Source of the DNA: Dactylis glomerata
Taxonomy: Eukaryota > Streptophyta > Magnoliopsida > Poales > Poaceae
NCBI GenBank assembly: GCA_007115705.1
Contig: QXEO01000411.1
Coordinates: 6,859,702-6,923,701, forward strand
Reading direction: 5' to 3'
Length of the DNA: 64,000 nucleotides
The translations under genes and the position numbers were made by a program. The notes beneath the pieces are model-generated. The model did not search any database. It was given only the letters and a program-made list of their open reading frames with translations, and had not been told where the DNA came from. Positions within the stretch are counted from its first letter, which is position 1; every line of letters begins with the position of its first letter. This document shows positions 20,335 to 32,976 of the stretch, piece after piece.

Positions 20335-23300
20335 TACCGAAGCTCGCCGCCATCCTCTGGATCTCACCCTCTCTGTTCCTACTCCAGGGAAAGCCGTAGC
20401 CGTCGCCATCACCGACCTTCACCGGAGCTCACCGCGACGCCTTCGACACTACTGTGAGCACCCAAGCCTCTACATGCACGTCCCCTGGTCGCGCATCGCC
20501 TTCTGATTAGAACCGCCACCGATCTGACTGCCACTGACCACCGGAGCTCCTCGGTAAGCATCGCCTCGCCCAAACCCTAGCTCGAAGCGTCGAGCGCATC
20601 GGCATGCGCTGTCCCGTGGAGAAGAAGGCCCGCGTACCGTCCGATCTAAATCGAACGGTGGCGTACCGATTCGGTCAGCCAGACCCCGGGCAGGCCGACG
20701 GATTTGGGTCGGCCTGGCTCAGATCCGCAGCCTCGGCCCGATCTAACTTTTTTTAGAAAATTCAGTTTGATGTTTTTGTAAATCCCTGCAAGTTTGAAAA
20801 TTCCATAAAAATTATTCTATGCATCCAAATTGATTGATTCAAGTTTCTGTGAAGTTCTTATATTGTATGCTACCCATTGCTACTGCATGTGTGATTTTTT
20901 TAGAATCACAGAAATTATCTGAGATTTATTACTTGTAGATCTAGGGTTTTTCATTGATAAATCCATACTAGGAGTTTGGTGGTATGAAAATATGTATTTC
21001 CAATTTTCAGTGATGCTCTGTGACATTGTGAAGCTTGAGAAACTAGTTTTTCTATTTGAGGAGCTGTGTACTTCCTGTAGTAATTATTTTGGTGATATTA
21101 GGAATTTGCATTATTTTATTTATTGTACCTAGTAGGATTACTATTTTTAGGTGATTCCAACTCTGGTGCGGTCTGCATTACATTAGCTTTCTAATATGGT
21201 CTCTGGTAGAATTTTAGGATCTACAGAAAGTTTTAGGGAATTAAATTGCTTTTCTAGTGTTAAGTGAGATTAGGAAATTCATTATAATTCAACCATTTAC
21301 TTTTTTGATTTGATTCCAATTGTATGGGTTCTGTAATAATGTTGGCTATCTGGAAGTATGCTGGATGCCATGTCTTGATTCACATTGATGCTTGCAAGTT
21401 GTTTGCTTGTGAATAGGGCTTAATTGCTATTAGGAATTGCTTGCTATTATTAGAGTGGATTATTCTTTTGTAAAGAAAATTATTGATTCAGATATCTGAA
21501 CATGTTTGTTTCTGATACTCAATGATTGAGTTGTGAGTTGCATGTCTTGGGTGTGAATCATGTATGCTTGTATGCTTATTGTGTGTTGTTGCTTTTTTCC
21601 GGTGATAGATTCGAACGATGAGTGTGCGAAGGAGGGGGAGGTCTTTGAATATCAAGAAGAAGGAGATCAGGGACAAGCCACTCAAGGCAAGCCATCTACT
21701 TGTTGCATATCTGAATCCTAACAATACACTTTGCATTGTTTTATAACAGTTCTTTTTATGCATTGTTTTCTATATTGCTATTACCCTTATGTAGCAATAG
21801 TTGGCGACTTAGCTCCACAAGTCGATTTGTTATCATCTATATAAAGATGATACCCTTGACACCTATCCAACACACCTACATTAGAGACTTGATGGTTAGC
21901 ATCAGCGTCTTTGGAAAACTCGTAGTGGAGCCAAAAACTCTAGGATTGGGAACACTCTCTGGAAAGATTTCAAAAATGTTTTTTTTTCGAAAACCTTGGA
22001 GTAGTAATTACTCCACTGAAATATTTTCAAATGGTTTTGTAAACATGGAGCTGGACATGGGAGTAAAGGAGTTGGTGGTTTTATAAAAGTGGCATTGTGT
22101 ATAAGTGTTCGCCAAACCAATTAGTTCGTGCAACCACAATACCCCGGTATGGGACGGGGCTTTGTCCGAAGTTTGTCTGCTTTAGTGCGGGGATCCTCGT
22201 ACTATATAAGGGTCTGTAGGACCCTGGAATCCGGGTTGCCACAAGTTTATGGGCAATAGTGAATCGGGATCCTTCGGGATTTATCTGGCCGGAAGACACT
22301 TGGGTTCTCCCGCCGTGGCACTAGAGCTACACTCGAGATGATGGAGGTAGGCTGCCAGGTTTTGCCGGGGAGGTTAACTCCACAGGGTAGGCACCCGTAC
22401 TAAGGTAGGTAGATGGAAGACGTCGTTCGATTATCTGAACCCCGCATACTAGTGTATGACGGACCGTGGTGGCATCCCGGCGGGTTTATCGAATCTTGTG
22501 GGTAAAGTGTACAACCTCTGCAGAGCATAATCTATTCGAATAGCCGAGTCCTCGGTCATGGACGGTTGGAATGGCCATACTTAACCTGTGTCGGGTTTTG
22601 GTTTTATAAAATGTTTTCAGAAAAATGGAGTTTGTGTCGGACAGAGTACTCGGAGGGTACGGTCGTGGCACGGGTGTGGTTTGGAGCACCTGGAGGGTAC
22701 TGCCGAGAAGTTGGGAGATGGTCATGTATGATTGACCATGGTTGTCTTGGATCAAATAAAGAGAGCTTCCCCCTTCCTAGATAATTTTTAATAACAATCT
22801 TGCTTCCAAAAATGTTTTTCAACAAAGATATAGAGATGTCGTATGACATGCTATATCGACAAGAGAAAAACTTGTTAGCATAGAACCACTTCAAAACAAG
22901 CCTAACCTTGCTACAGCCATATGGCATGTGAATACTTTCTCGTTAGATGGTTTGTGAGTACAATTCCAAAATGTACTCATGGCTTTGTCCCTGGCTATTA
23001 ACTTGGCCAGACTTTGGAGACGACTATGAGGAGGAAGATGATGGTTATGACGACGCCAGTGCGAATTAGGATCGTTTCCCGGTCAGTCGCCTGTAGGGTA
23101 GTAGGCCTGACATGGGTCAGCTACGCTGCATGTATTCCGCTGCTATCTACTAAGTAAGTGTGTCAGTTGAACTTGCCCTGCGTGGCAATCTATATTCGGC
23201 CGAGCGGCCTATGTAAGACTTTAAGACTCGTTATGTAATGGATGATGTAATCTGTAATGCCAACTCTGTTATGTGGATTCACGACGGTCTTCCTGGGATC

Positions 23301-23351
23301 GTGAATTGTATGCATAATGGGACTCCCGGGTGGTAAGCCGAGGTCCCCATA
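20335..23351 (+). mobile_element. 5' LTR of element A, lacking its first 1.5 kb
   Basis: Homology to A's own 3' LTR starts at TACCGAAGC (20335 versus 45807) and runs to the LTR end at 23351 (CCCATA, altered from CCCACA). Comparing with the 3' LTR (869 bp before B plus 640 bp after it), about 1,509 bp are missing, including the TATA box. So this copy has no promoter of its own. The rest contains the acidic coding blocks at 21609-21686 and 23011-23069. Confidence 0.85.
21609..23069 (+). other. LTR acidic coding blocks, copy 1 (A 5' LTR)
   Basis: Block 1, 21609-21686 (78 bases), follows a pyrimidine tract and GATAG (acceptor-like), encodes SNDECAKEGEVFEYQEEGDQ and a little more, and ends CAAG/GCAAGC (GC-type donor-like). 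Block 2, 23011-23069 (59 bases), follows TTGGCCAG (acceptor-like), encodes DFGDDYEEEDDGYDD and ends ASAN then TAG. Joining 21686 to 23011 keeps the frame. A GC-rich segment ending CTCG/GTAAGC at 20553 could be the exon before block 1. Frame upstream of block 1 is closed by TGA in the putative first exon, so the start codon is unknown. Unspliced, block 2 is also the end of a 32-codon ATG frame at 22971. Confidence 0.45.
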
Positions 23352-23604
23352 GAGTTGGTACCAGAGCCATCCTGACCTTAGGAGACCCTAGTTTAGCATG
23401 GGCGTTAAACCAGACCGAAAACTATTTTCTAAAAATAAAAGAGATGGCTATATATATCAAAGGTAAATATATATTGCTCTCATCTCTTCCCTCATTCTTT
23501 AAGCACCTTTATTTTCTTGCATCTTAATTCAAGTTTTTACTTATGCATAAAATCTTGCACACTTGGGTAAGTCATAAATTAACTCTACTCTAAAATTTGT
23601 GTAG
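23352..23604 (+). other. Element A leader with primer-binding site (23356-23367)
   Basis: TGGTACCAGAGC matches the initiator tRNA-Met primer sequence with one change from TGGTATCAGAGC. The leader ends TAAAATTTGTGTAG directly before the ORF1 ATG at 23605, an acceptor-like junction shared with element B. Confidence 0.75.
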
Positions 23605-24549
23605 ATGGATGCTCCTACTGCACACCGTCAGATCGGCACCAACGTGGACATGCTTATCTTTGAGCGCGACTTAGTGGAGTTGGCCGCGCGTCTCGGACGC
23701 CCACGTCCTGAGGTGCGTGGCTACCGCCTCTTTGAGGAGGGTACCCGAGAGCTAGCCTACTAGGTGGTTTGCCAGGTCCGCGGGAAGGAGGTCCCGCCGA
23801 CTTCTCCAGAGTTCACCTTCGAGGTGATTGAGCGCAACTGGGGCGATGGCCTGATGCGTGTTCTGCGACACACCATCTCGCGCCTCGTCCACCTCCACTA
23901 CGATGAGCTACTTGGTACCTGCTACGAGCACTACGGGAGGGTCGACTCCGATGGCCTTCCCTACCAGGCCGCCGCACACACCCCCTTCAGCCGCCACTTC
24001 TACCACACGGAGGCCCTGCTGCACCACACTCAGGAGCACCTGGACCACGCCCGTATGGTCGCCGACGAGAGAGGGCTAGAGCTAGCCGTCCTTTGTGAGG
24101 ATCTTTAGGAGTCCATATTCTCTCGTCACCATCTCCTCACTGCCAAGAGGAAGATTGTGAAGAAGAACAGGGCTCTTAGGCAGCGTGTCCGTGACTTGGA
24201 GGATCACTTGGCTTCTCTTGAGAGCCATCTGTCCGAGCTAGAGGAGGAGACCGCCAAGCTCCGCAAGGAGAACGAGGCGGTACTTGTCCGCGACGATGAT
24301 CACCAGGAGGCCTTTGACGAGGAGCCCGCGAGCACTGACGATGACGATCGTGGTAGCGAGAGCGGTGATGACCGCAACGCTATCCTGGACTTCTACGCTC
24401 CCGAGACTCCTAGTGAGAAGGACCCCGAGGAGGTTGTCCCCCACGTTAGTGGCGACGAGTGGGTTCCACCGCCCTACCCCTCTCACGTAGGTTGCCGTGT
24501 AGTTGTTAGTTTACTCCCTTTTGCGCATCTAGTTGTACAGTCGGTCTAG
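23605..24549 (+). pseudogene. ORF1 of element A (extra ORF upstream of gag), two stops
   Basis: Counterpart of B's ORF1, in one frame from ATG 23605. I do not recognise the family. It has a helical N-terminal half, a basic KRKIVKKN stretch, a heptad-patterned coiled coil (LEDHLASLESHLSELEEE) and an acidic Asp/Glu/Ser tail. In-frame TAG codons at 23761-23763 and 24106-24108 break it; the second lies where B has CAG. Beyond B's stop, A's frame runs on (WVPPPYPSH and further) to 24549; B has TAG where A has TGG. Over about 100 codons A and B differ by roughly 28 silent against 11 amino-acid changes by my hand count, so the frame was under protein constraint before these copies decayed. Confidence 0.6.
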
Positions 24550-24791
24550 AACCATTTGGTATGTGTGATGTATGAGGCTATGTGGTATGCGTGTGCCTAG
24601 ACTTGTTTGGCATCTCTTTTGCTTGTATATATTATGTATGCATGCCTGAACTTGTATGTGTATGTATGTTGTTGGAGCATGTATGCATGACTGCTATGTT
24701 GATATGTTATGCATGGGTTGAATTCTATCTTTCATTTAAGCATGCCTAAGTATCACTTGTTGTTATTCTCACAAAACCACTTCACTCCAGA
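24550..24791 (+). other. Spacer between ORF1 and gag, acceptor-like end
   Basis: AT-rich, no coding sequence. It ends CACTTCACTCCAG one base before the position of the gag start, matching CACTTCTCTCCAG in B: a pyrimidine tract plus AG, as in a 3' splice site. Confidence 0.5.
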
Positions 24792-27700
24792 CTGGCTCCG
24801 GAAACGCGAGGCCAAGCTAGAGGCAATCCGCCCCCACCACCCGAGCCCAGCATGGAGCTACTGCTGCAGCTCATGCTAGAAGACCGCGAAGCCGTGCGCG
24901 CTGAGCGCCAAGCCAACCTCGCCACTCTTCAGCACCTTGCGCAAATTGCCACCCACCACAACAACAATGGTGGCAATGACGATGAGGAGCCCCGAAACAA
25001 ACTTAGGGACTTCCAGAACTCCAACCCTCCGACCTTCACTAAGTCCACCGAGCCCCTGGATGCCGACGACTGGCTCCGCACCATCAAGAACAAGCTCGAG
25101 TATGCGGGAGTTGGAGAGAATGAGAAGGTGCTCTACGCCACTCACTTCCTAGCTGGAGCAGTGGGTGCATGGTGGGAGAATGTCCGTGCCATGCAGCTCG
25201 AAGGCCAAGTAATGACTTGGGAAGCTTTCAAGTCCAAGTTTCGCAAAGCCCACATTCCCTCCGGACTCATCAAAATCATGCGCGACAAGTTCCTAAATCT
25301 CAAGCAAGGTGGGATGAGCATCACTGAGTACCTCGACAAGTTCACTACCTGGGGAAGATATGCCCCAAATGATATCGACATTAATGAGAAGAAGAGTGAA
25401 CGTTTCCTGAATGGGCTTCAAGAGGAACTGCAAACCTATTTGGTAGCCGTGCCATATAATGACCTGGAAGCCATGGTGGATGCTGCCATCATGGTGGAAG
25501 ACAAGAACAAAGCTGCCCGCGAAAGCCGGAAGAGAAGGATGATGAGTCAGGGTGGACCAAGCAACCGAAGGTCCCACAGTATGCGCCCATCTAGGTCTGC
25601 GCCACCCCCTCAGAGGTTCACCTCTCAAGCCCCCAGGCCCAACAACCCTAACCGCTAGTACTCCAGCAACCGTCCTGCAAGCGGGAAACCCTCTGGAGGC
25701 AACCGCAACATCTTCAACCCCACCAACTGCAGCCAAGGAAGTGGCTGCTATACTTGTGGCCAACCAGGACATTTCTCTAAGGAGTGTCCCCTGAAGAAGC
25801 CTAGTGCGCCGAGCCTCAGCGCACCGCGACCCAATCAGGTTCAAGGCCATGGACCCCCTGGGAGGAACCAGAAGACTCAGGCAAATGCTGCTCGAGGCTG
25901 TCTGAATCATGTCAACGCAACTGAAGCCGAAGAAGCACCTGATGTCGTGCTTGGTACGTTCCTTATTAACTCCATCCCTGCACGAGTACTGTTTGATTCT
26001 GGTGCATCGCATTCCTTCATTACCGAGCACTTTGTGAAAAAGGGGGAGTTAGAGTCAACTATGATGGCTACAGCTATGCTAGTTCAGATCCCTGGATTAG
26101 TCATGAAGACCAAGGAGAATTGCGTAGAGGTGCCGGTAGATATTCAAGGAGTTCCCTTTAAAGCGAATCTGATCATCCTTGGTACAAAGGGTTTGGATGT
26201 GGTACTTGGGATGGACTGGATGTCCAAGTACCAGGGGCACATAGATTGCGCTCGGAAGGCGATATCCATGACCAACAGTGAGGGTGTTCAGATTGAGCAC
26301 ATCGCAACCATGCCATCCCACAAAGCCTACTACAAGAAGTCTGTCTCTGGACCGACCCTTGATCAAGTTCCGGTGGTATGTGAGTACCCCGACGTCTTCC
26401 CGGAGGAGTAGCCAGGTATGCCCCCTGACCGGAAATCGAGTTCGTAATTCAGTTGATTCCCGAAACAGCTCCCATCGCTCAGAGACCCTATCGTATGAAC
26501 CCCCAAGAACTCGAGGAGTTAAAGAAGCAACTTGCTGATATGCTCAGCAAAGGTCTTATCCGTCCCAGCGCCTCACCTTGGGGATCGCCTGTTCTCTTTG
26601 TGGACAAGCGAGACGGTACCATACGATTGTGTGTGGACTACCGTAGGCTAAATGAGGTGACCATCAAGAATAAATACCCACTCTCGAAGATTGAAGACCT
26701 ATTTGATCAGCTGAATGGAGCCAAAGTATTCTCCAAGATTGATCTCCGCACTGGATATCATAAGCTGAAGGTCCGAGAGTCCGATATTCCTAAGACCGCC
26801 TTCACCACTCGCTACGGCCTATTCGAGTACACTGTCATGTCCTTTGGCCTAACCAATGCCCCTGCCTATTTCATGAATCCCATGAATAAGGTATTCATGA
26901 AGTTCCTTGACAAGTTTGTTGTGGTCTTCATCGACGACATCTTGGTCTATTCAAAGGCCGAGGAAGAGCACGTAGAACATCTGCGGCTTGTTTTGGGAAC
27001 CCTGCGAGAACACCAGCTTTACGCCAAGTTCAGCAAGTGTGAGTTTTGGCTGAAAGAAGTTGGGTTCCTAGGCCATGTACTCTCAGCCGGTGGAATATCC
27101 GTTGACCCCTCGAAAATCACCTCCATCATGGAAAGAAAAGCCCCAACTAACCCCACCGAAGTCCGAGCATTTCTTGGGCTAGCTGGATATTATCGGAAGT
27201 TTGTAGAAGGGTTTTCCAGCATCGCTTGCCTGTTGACTCAGCTGCTCAAGAAAGATAAGAAGTTTGAGTGGACTGAGAAGTGCAAGCAGAGCTTCCAGGA
27301 ACTCAGGAAGAGACTTGTGTCAGCTCCTATCCTAACCATGCCCGATATTACCAAGAGCTTCGATGTCTATTGCGACACATCCAAGCTTGGACTTGGAAGT
27401 GTCTTGATGCAAGATGGCAAAGTTATCGCCTACCTGTCCCGCCAACTGCGCCCTCACGAACTGAACTATCCTACCCATGACCTAGAGCTTGCCGCTGTTG
27501 TCCATGCCCTCAAAACATGGCGACACTACCTTATGGGGAACCGTTGTGAGATCTACACCGACCATAAAAGCCTGAAATACATCTTCTCCCAAAAAGAGTT
27601 GAACATGAGACAAAGGAGATGGATTGAAATCATCAAATACTATGACCTAGGCATTCATTACCATCCCGGTAAAGCGAATGTGGTCACTGATACCGTCAGC

Positions 27701-29272
27701 CGAGAGCCTTGTTCCCTAAATGCCTTACTGAAGACCTGCCAACCAACCTTATGCGAGGAGTTCGAGAAATTCGGACTTGAGCTTGTAAGCCATGGTTTCT
27801 TAGCGAACCTTGAAGTCCGACCCATGCTCTTTGACCAGATAAAGGAAGCTCAGAAGGGTCATGAGGTTATTGAAGGAATTAAGCGTAGGATGGGACAAGA
27901 GGAAGTACCTGGATTTTCAATTGACCGGGAAGGTGTGCTATGGTATAATGGCCGCCTATGTGTTCCTAACATCGAGGAGTTGAAGTAACTTATTCTGAAG
28001 GAGGCCCATGATACTCCTTATTCTATTCATACTGGAGGCACCAAAATGTACCAAGACTTGAAGGAACAATTTTGGTGGCACGGTATGAAGAGAGAAATTG
28101 CCTTCTATATTGCCCGGTGCGATGTCTGTCAGCGCGTCAAAGCCGAGCATCAAAAGCCCACAGGTTTATTGCAACCCTTGAAAGTGCCTCTATGGAAGTG
28201 GGAGGAAGTCAGAATGGATTTTATTACTGGGCTACCAACATCCAATCGGGGACATGATTCTATATGGGTCATTGTGGACCGCCTCACCAAGGTTGCCCAC
28301 TTTATTACCGTCAAGACCACTAACCATGGGAACCGTCTAGCAGAGTTATACATCTCGTGCATAGTCAGTCTTCATGGTGTCCCCAAGACCATAGTCTCAG
28401 ACCGAGGCCCTCAGTTCACCTCACGATTTTGGGCAAAACTCCAGGAAGCCTTAGGCACCAAGCTATCCTTCAGCACAGCCTATCACCCTCAAATTGGAGG
28501 TCAAACGGAACGAGTAAACCAGATCCTTGAAGATATGTTGCGCGCCTGTGTTCTATCTTATGGAACCAAGTGGGAAGACTGTTTGCCATTTGCTGAGTTT
28601 TCCTACAACAATAGTTACCAAGCAAGTTTGCAAATGGCCCCCTTTCAAGCTCTCTATGGACACAAGTGCCGTATCCCTCTCAACTAGTCCGAAACTAGAG
28701 AAAGCCAAATCTTTGGCCCTGACATCATTAAGGAAGCCGAGGAGCAAGTCCAGCTCATGCGGAATCGCTTGAAGGCAGCCCAATCTAGATAGAAAAGTTA
28801 TGCCGACTCTAAGAGGAGACCTGTTACCTTCAACGTAGGAGATTTTGTCTACCTTCGAGTAACACCACTCAAGGGTATGCAGCGCTTCCATGTTAAGGGT
28901 AAGCTTGCGCCCCGCTATATCGGCCCATTCAAGATCCTAGAGCGCCGCAGAGAGATGTCCTACAAACTGGAATTGCCCGCAAAATTGTCCGAGTTCCATG
29001 ATGTCTTCCATGTTTCACAACTCCGCAAATGCCTTCAAGTCCCCAACAAGCTCGAGACCTTCCCGGAGATCGACCACAACTCCATCGACCTAAACCACGA
29101 TCTCACCTATCGGGAGAGACCAATTCGCATTCTTGGAGAAGACGTCCGTCTTACCCGTAGACACAAGATCAAGATGTATAAGGTGCAATGGAGTAACCAC
29201 ACCGAAGAAGAGGCCACTTGGGAACGAGGATTATCTCCAACGAGAATTTCCCGAACTACTTCACGCTTAGCC
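24792..29272 (+). pseudogene. gag-pol of element A with chromodomain, multiply broken
   Basis: Same domain order as B. Capsid about 24980-25510 (GAWWENV, LKQGGMSITEYL); zinc knuckle CYTCGQPGHFSKEC about 25745-25786; protease LFDSGASHSF near 25990; RT about 26490-27200 with active site FIDDIL near 26930; RNase H about 27350-27700; integrase HHCC near 28080-28130, core Asp in MDFITGLP, Asp in SDRGPQF, Glu in GGQTERVNQ; chromodomain about 29110-29240. Breaks: the start is CTG (24792) where B has ATG; TAG at 25656 and 26409; one base lost near 26430; TAA at 27986; TAG at 28685 and 28790; one base lost near 29226. The end near 29272 is set by alignment with B. RNase H keeps catalytic-looking residues, but no single intact product is possible. 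Confidence 0.9.
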
Positions 29273-29299
29273 ACCGAATCTTGGAACGAGATTCTTTTT

Positions 29300-29313
29300 A
29301 AGGGGGGAAGGTC
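29300..29313 (+). other. Polypurine tract of element A
   Basis: AAGGGGGGAAGGTC directly before the LTR start TGTAACACC; identical in B at 40650-40663. Confidence 0.8.
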
Positions 29314-30182
29314 TGTAACACCTCACTTTTTGTAGACCCAATTAAGACTATGGTTAAATGCTTTATTTGGGTAAATTAAAAACCTTTGCTAAGTATTGTG
29401 CTTGTGTGTTATCATGTGTGATTTCATGCGGGTGTATGTGCATGATTTTATGTGTGTGTGTTTGTGATTTATGGCATGATTTTAATTTCAGAATTTCCAA
29501 CACTTGTGCATTAGGAACTAGAGATAGTGATATGATTTTATGCATGGATTTTTGAACCCAGGGTTAGCTTGTGTGTACCAAAGACCCTAGTTTAGTTTCT
29601 TTTCTTAATCACATCACCTTTTTTTCTTTTTCTTTTATTTTTGCTCCTTCTTTTGAAAATAGAGGTTTCTCCAAAACCATAGCATGTCTAACTCAAAAAA
29701 TTTCAAACCTTGGCCATGAGCTCTTGAGCATATTAGACACCTCTGGAAACTATCCTATGTTAATTTTCAAACCTAGTTTGAAAGAATTCAAATTTGAATT
29801 TGAACTCGACCATGCGCACCTTAGCCCATGTCTATTCCTTTTTCTTTCTTTCTCTTCCATGCAAACCGACCAAGGAGTATGTCTGCCTTGCCTTCTCTAT
29901 TTCAGCCCAGCAAAATCTTGTCAAAGATTCATCCTTGTCGTATCCTGTTGGACTCGAGGAGAAGAGGAGGAGCCCGAGGCTGCCCTGCTAGAACCCTCTT
30001 CCCTCTCCCTTATCTTCGACCACCGCCACCAGCACCAACCCCCAATGGGCTTACGCCGTCTCTGCTGACCCCCTCGCTCGACCCCACCCTGCAGCGACAC
30101 AGGCCAGCCACCCCACGCTCGCCCAGGACGCCCCTGTGACCACCATGGGAACCCAGCACGGACAGCATGGCACCGGCCGTCC
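29314..30182 (+). mobile_element. 3' LTR of element A, left part (869 bp)
   Basis: Starts TGTAACACCTCAC after the polypurine tract and runs to the insertion point of element B. It includes the 5 bp target CGTCC (30178-30182). Small open frames here have no counterpart domain and lie in non-coding LTR sequence. Confidence 0.85.
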
Positions 30183-31504
30183 TGTAACACCCCACTTTTG
30201 TTGCCCAAGTTAAAACTTTACTTAAGTGCTTTTTGTGGGTAATTAAAAACTTTTGCTCAGCAATGTATGTGTGCCCTATGAATGCATGATTGCATGTGTG
30301 TGCTAGCATGTGTATTTTCATATGAGTAGGTATATGCATGATTTTATGTGTGCAAGTGTGTATGCCCATGATTTCATGTGAGAGAGTTTGATTGATTTAA
30401 ACCTTATTTTCTTTTTCAACACATGTGCTTTTTACCTAGGAAGTGAGCTATGATTTTATGCAACCTATTTTGACCCAAGCTCATAATTGTGTGCACCAAA
30501 AATCTTAGCATAGATCATTGGTGAGATCACCTCTCTTTTCTTTTATTTTTATTTTATTTTTACTCCCTTATTTGAAAATAGGAGTTTCTCCAAAACCCTA
30601 GCATATCTAGCTCTAAAATTCTCAAACTTTGGTCATGTGCTCTTGAGCACCTTGGACACCTCTGGACACTATCCTAGCTCAAATTTCAAACCAAGTTTGA
30701 AAGATTCAAATTCAAATTTGAATTTCGTCCATGAAGACACTAACCCATGTTTTACTCTCCTTCCTTCTTATTTTTTTTGCAAACCGACCAAGGGGAGGGA
30801 GAAGGCCTGCTGGGGATTTCCTTTTGGAGTCCAGGGATTTGCAAATCCTTTCCTTTTGTCGTTTACAGCTTGGACTCGAGGGAGGAGAGGATCCCGAGGC
30901 TAACGCTGCCAGAACCCTTCCCTCTCCCTCTGTTCTTCGACCAGGCACTGCCCTCGACCCCCAATAGCTGCTCGCCGCACTTCTGACACCCTAGAACAAG
31001 CCCCACCTTGCAGAGACCCCGAGCCAGCACCCCACGCCGCCCTGGCCGTCGCCCTGCCCACCATGGACACCCCAGCTGAGCCTGCACGCCACCGACCGTT
31101 TCCCGACCCATCGCCTTGCCACTGACCTCGCGCAGAACCCCTTGACCAATTCCCCGAACCAGATGACCAAGATCCCGACCGTGCACGTCGCCATAGCCTC
31201 GCCAAGTCGACGCCGCCATGCACCAGCACACTCCCTCGCCCTGCACTTCACGCACGTTTTCACGGCACCCAGAGGCCGTCACGATGCCGCCCCTGCCTAG
31301 CCATCCGGTGCACCACAGCCTCGCCACCGAGCACCATTTCTCTCTCTCATTCTCTGAAACCGCGAAATATCGCGTGATTCGGCCATCCACCGACACCACC
31401 TGCCTGTCCCCTAGAACCGGTGCACAACGCCGCCCCCATACGCCGCCCACGACAGCCAATCGTTTCCGACGAGACACACGCTAGACCGAGCGCACCCCCT
31501 TCAG

Positions 31505-31510
31505 TTATAA
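31505..31510 (+). promoter_or_regulatory. LTR TATA-like box, element B 5' LTR
   Basis: CAGTTATAAGCTGAGGC, about 1,323 bases into the LTR. Equivalent positions: TTATAA at 42009 in the 3' LTR and TATATA at 45607 in A's 3' LTR, where the box is stronger. All are followed by a CT-rich segment. Confidence 0.5.
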
Positions 31511-32976
31511 GCTGAGGCACCTCTCTGGAAGACTCTCTCTCTCTCATTTGCTTCCTCTCCTCTTCCCACTCACCTGCAGAGCTCCGCCGTCGCCTAGCCG
31601 AGAAGATGCCACCGCCGGAGAGCTCGAGCTACTCGAGTAGATCGCCGCCAGCTGAGGTGAAGGTTGCAGTCAACCTCGCCGTCTCTCTGCTCCCTCTCTC
31701 TAGATCGATGACCTCTCCTTGATGCCAGATCTCACCTCTCTCTCTGCTTGGTCCAGGAATGTCGTAGCCAACGACCTCGCCGACATCACCGGAGCTCATT
31801 GAGGCGTCGTTGACACCACCGCGAACACCCCCCCCCCTCTGCATGCACCCCTCCTGGCCGCGCGTCACCTACTGAACCTCTCCGCCGCCGATCTACCGCC
31901 AGCCAGCCGCCAAAAGCCACTCGGTGAGCATCGTCGATCAAAACCCTAGCCGGCACGACCGGCGCATGCTCGCGTGCATGTCCCCGCGAGGAAGAAGACG
32001 GCCGCGCCGTCGGATCTAGATCTGGCAGTGGCGTACCGCTAAGCTGCCGCCAGGCCCGGGCAGGCGGCCGGGTTTGGGCCGGCCTGGCTCAGATCCGACG
32101 CCCCCGGCCCGATTTCTTTTTTTAGAGAATTGATTTCTCTTTTCTAAAAATCCCTGCAAGTTTGAAAATTTGTAGAAATTATTTTATGCATCCAAATTTA
32201 GTGATTCCAATTTCTATGTGCTCCTGAAATTAATACCTACCTGTATGTACTGCATGCATGAATTGTTGAAGCTTAGATATTATCTGAGGATTATTATTGG
32301 TAGATCTATTGATTTTCACCATTATCTGCAAATATGATGCTCTGTTTGCTAAAAAAATGGTGAAACCAATTTTCACTGATAGCCTGCTGTTTCTCTAATT
32401 TATAGAAACTGGTTTCACTAATTTAGGAAGTGTGCTTTGTTTGTAGGAATTAAATTAGTGATGTCAATATCTTGCAGTAATTGAATTTTTGTGCTCAAAA
32501 TAATGATTATTTTGGAATGATTCCACTTGTGGTGTATTTTTCATTCCAGTAGCTTTCGAAAATGACCTCTGGTAGGATTTTTGGACTTGCAGATTATTTT
32601 AGGGGATTGTTTTGCTATTCTAGTGATTTCTAGAAATAGGAAATTCTTATTAAATCACCCCTATAGTATATTGATCTAATTCCAATTGTGATGTTTGTGA
32701 AATGTTGTTAGCTACCAGTAGGTATGCTGGTGCCATGTTTTGATATGTCTTGATGCATGCAAGTGTTTGCTTGTGAGTAAGTATTAGAATACAACTAGAA
32801 TTTGTGTGCTATAATGTTGGTGATGGTTTGCTTTATTAAAATAGATATATGATCTGTTATCTAAACATGTTTGTTTCTGATACTCAATGCTTGAAATGTG
32901 TGGTGATGTTTGGTTGAGATCCCTGAATGCATGAATGCTTATTATGTGTTTGTTTCGTTTCTTTTTCCGGCGATAG

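Noticed and set aside
30863..31484. Several 80-200 codon frames on both strands in the GC-rich part of B's LTR (also 41252-42024)
   Set aside because: Frames shift between the two LTRs through indels (for example the C run at 31827 against 42331); typical spurious GC-rich frames.
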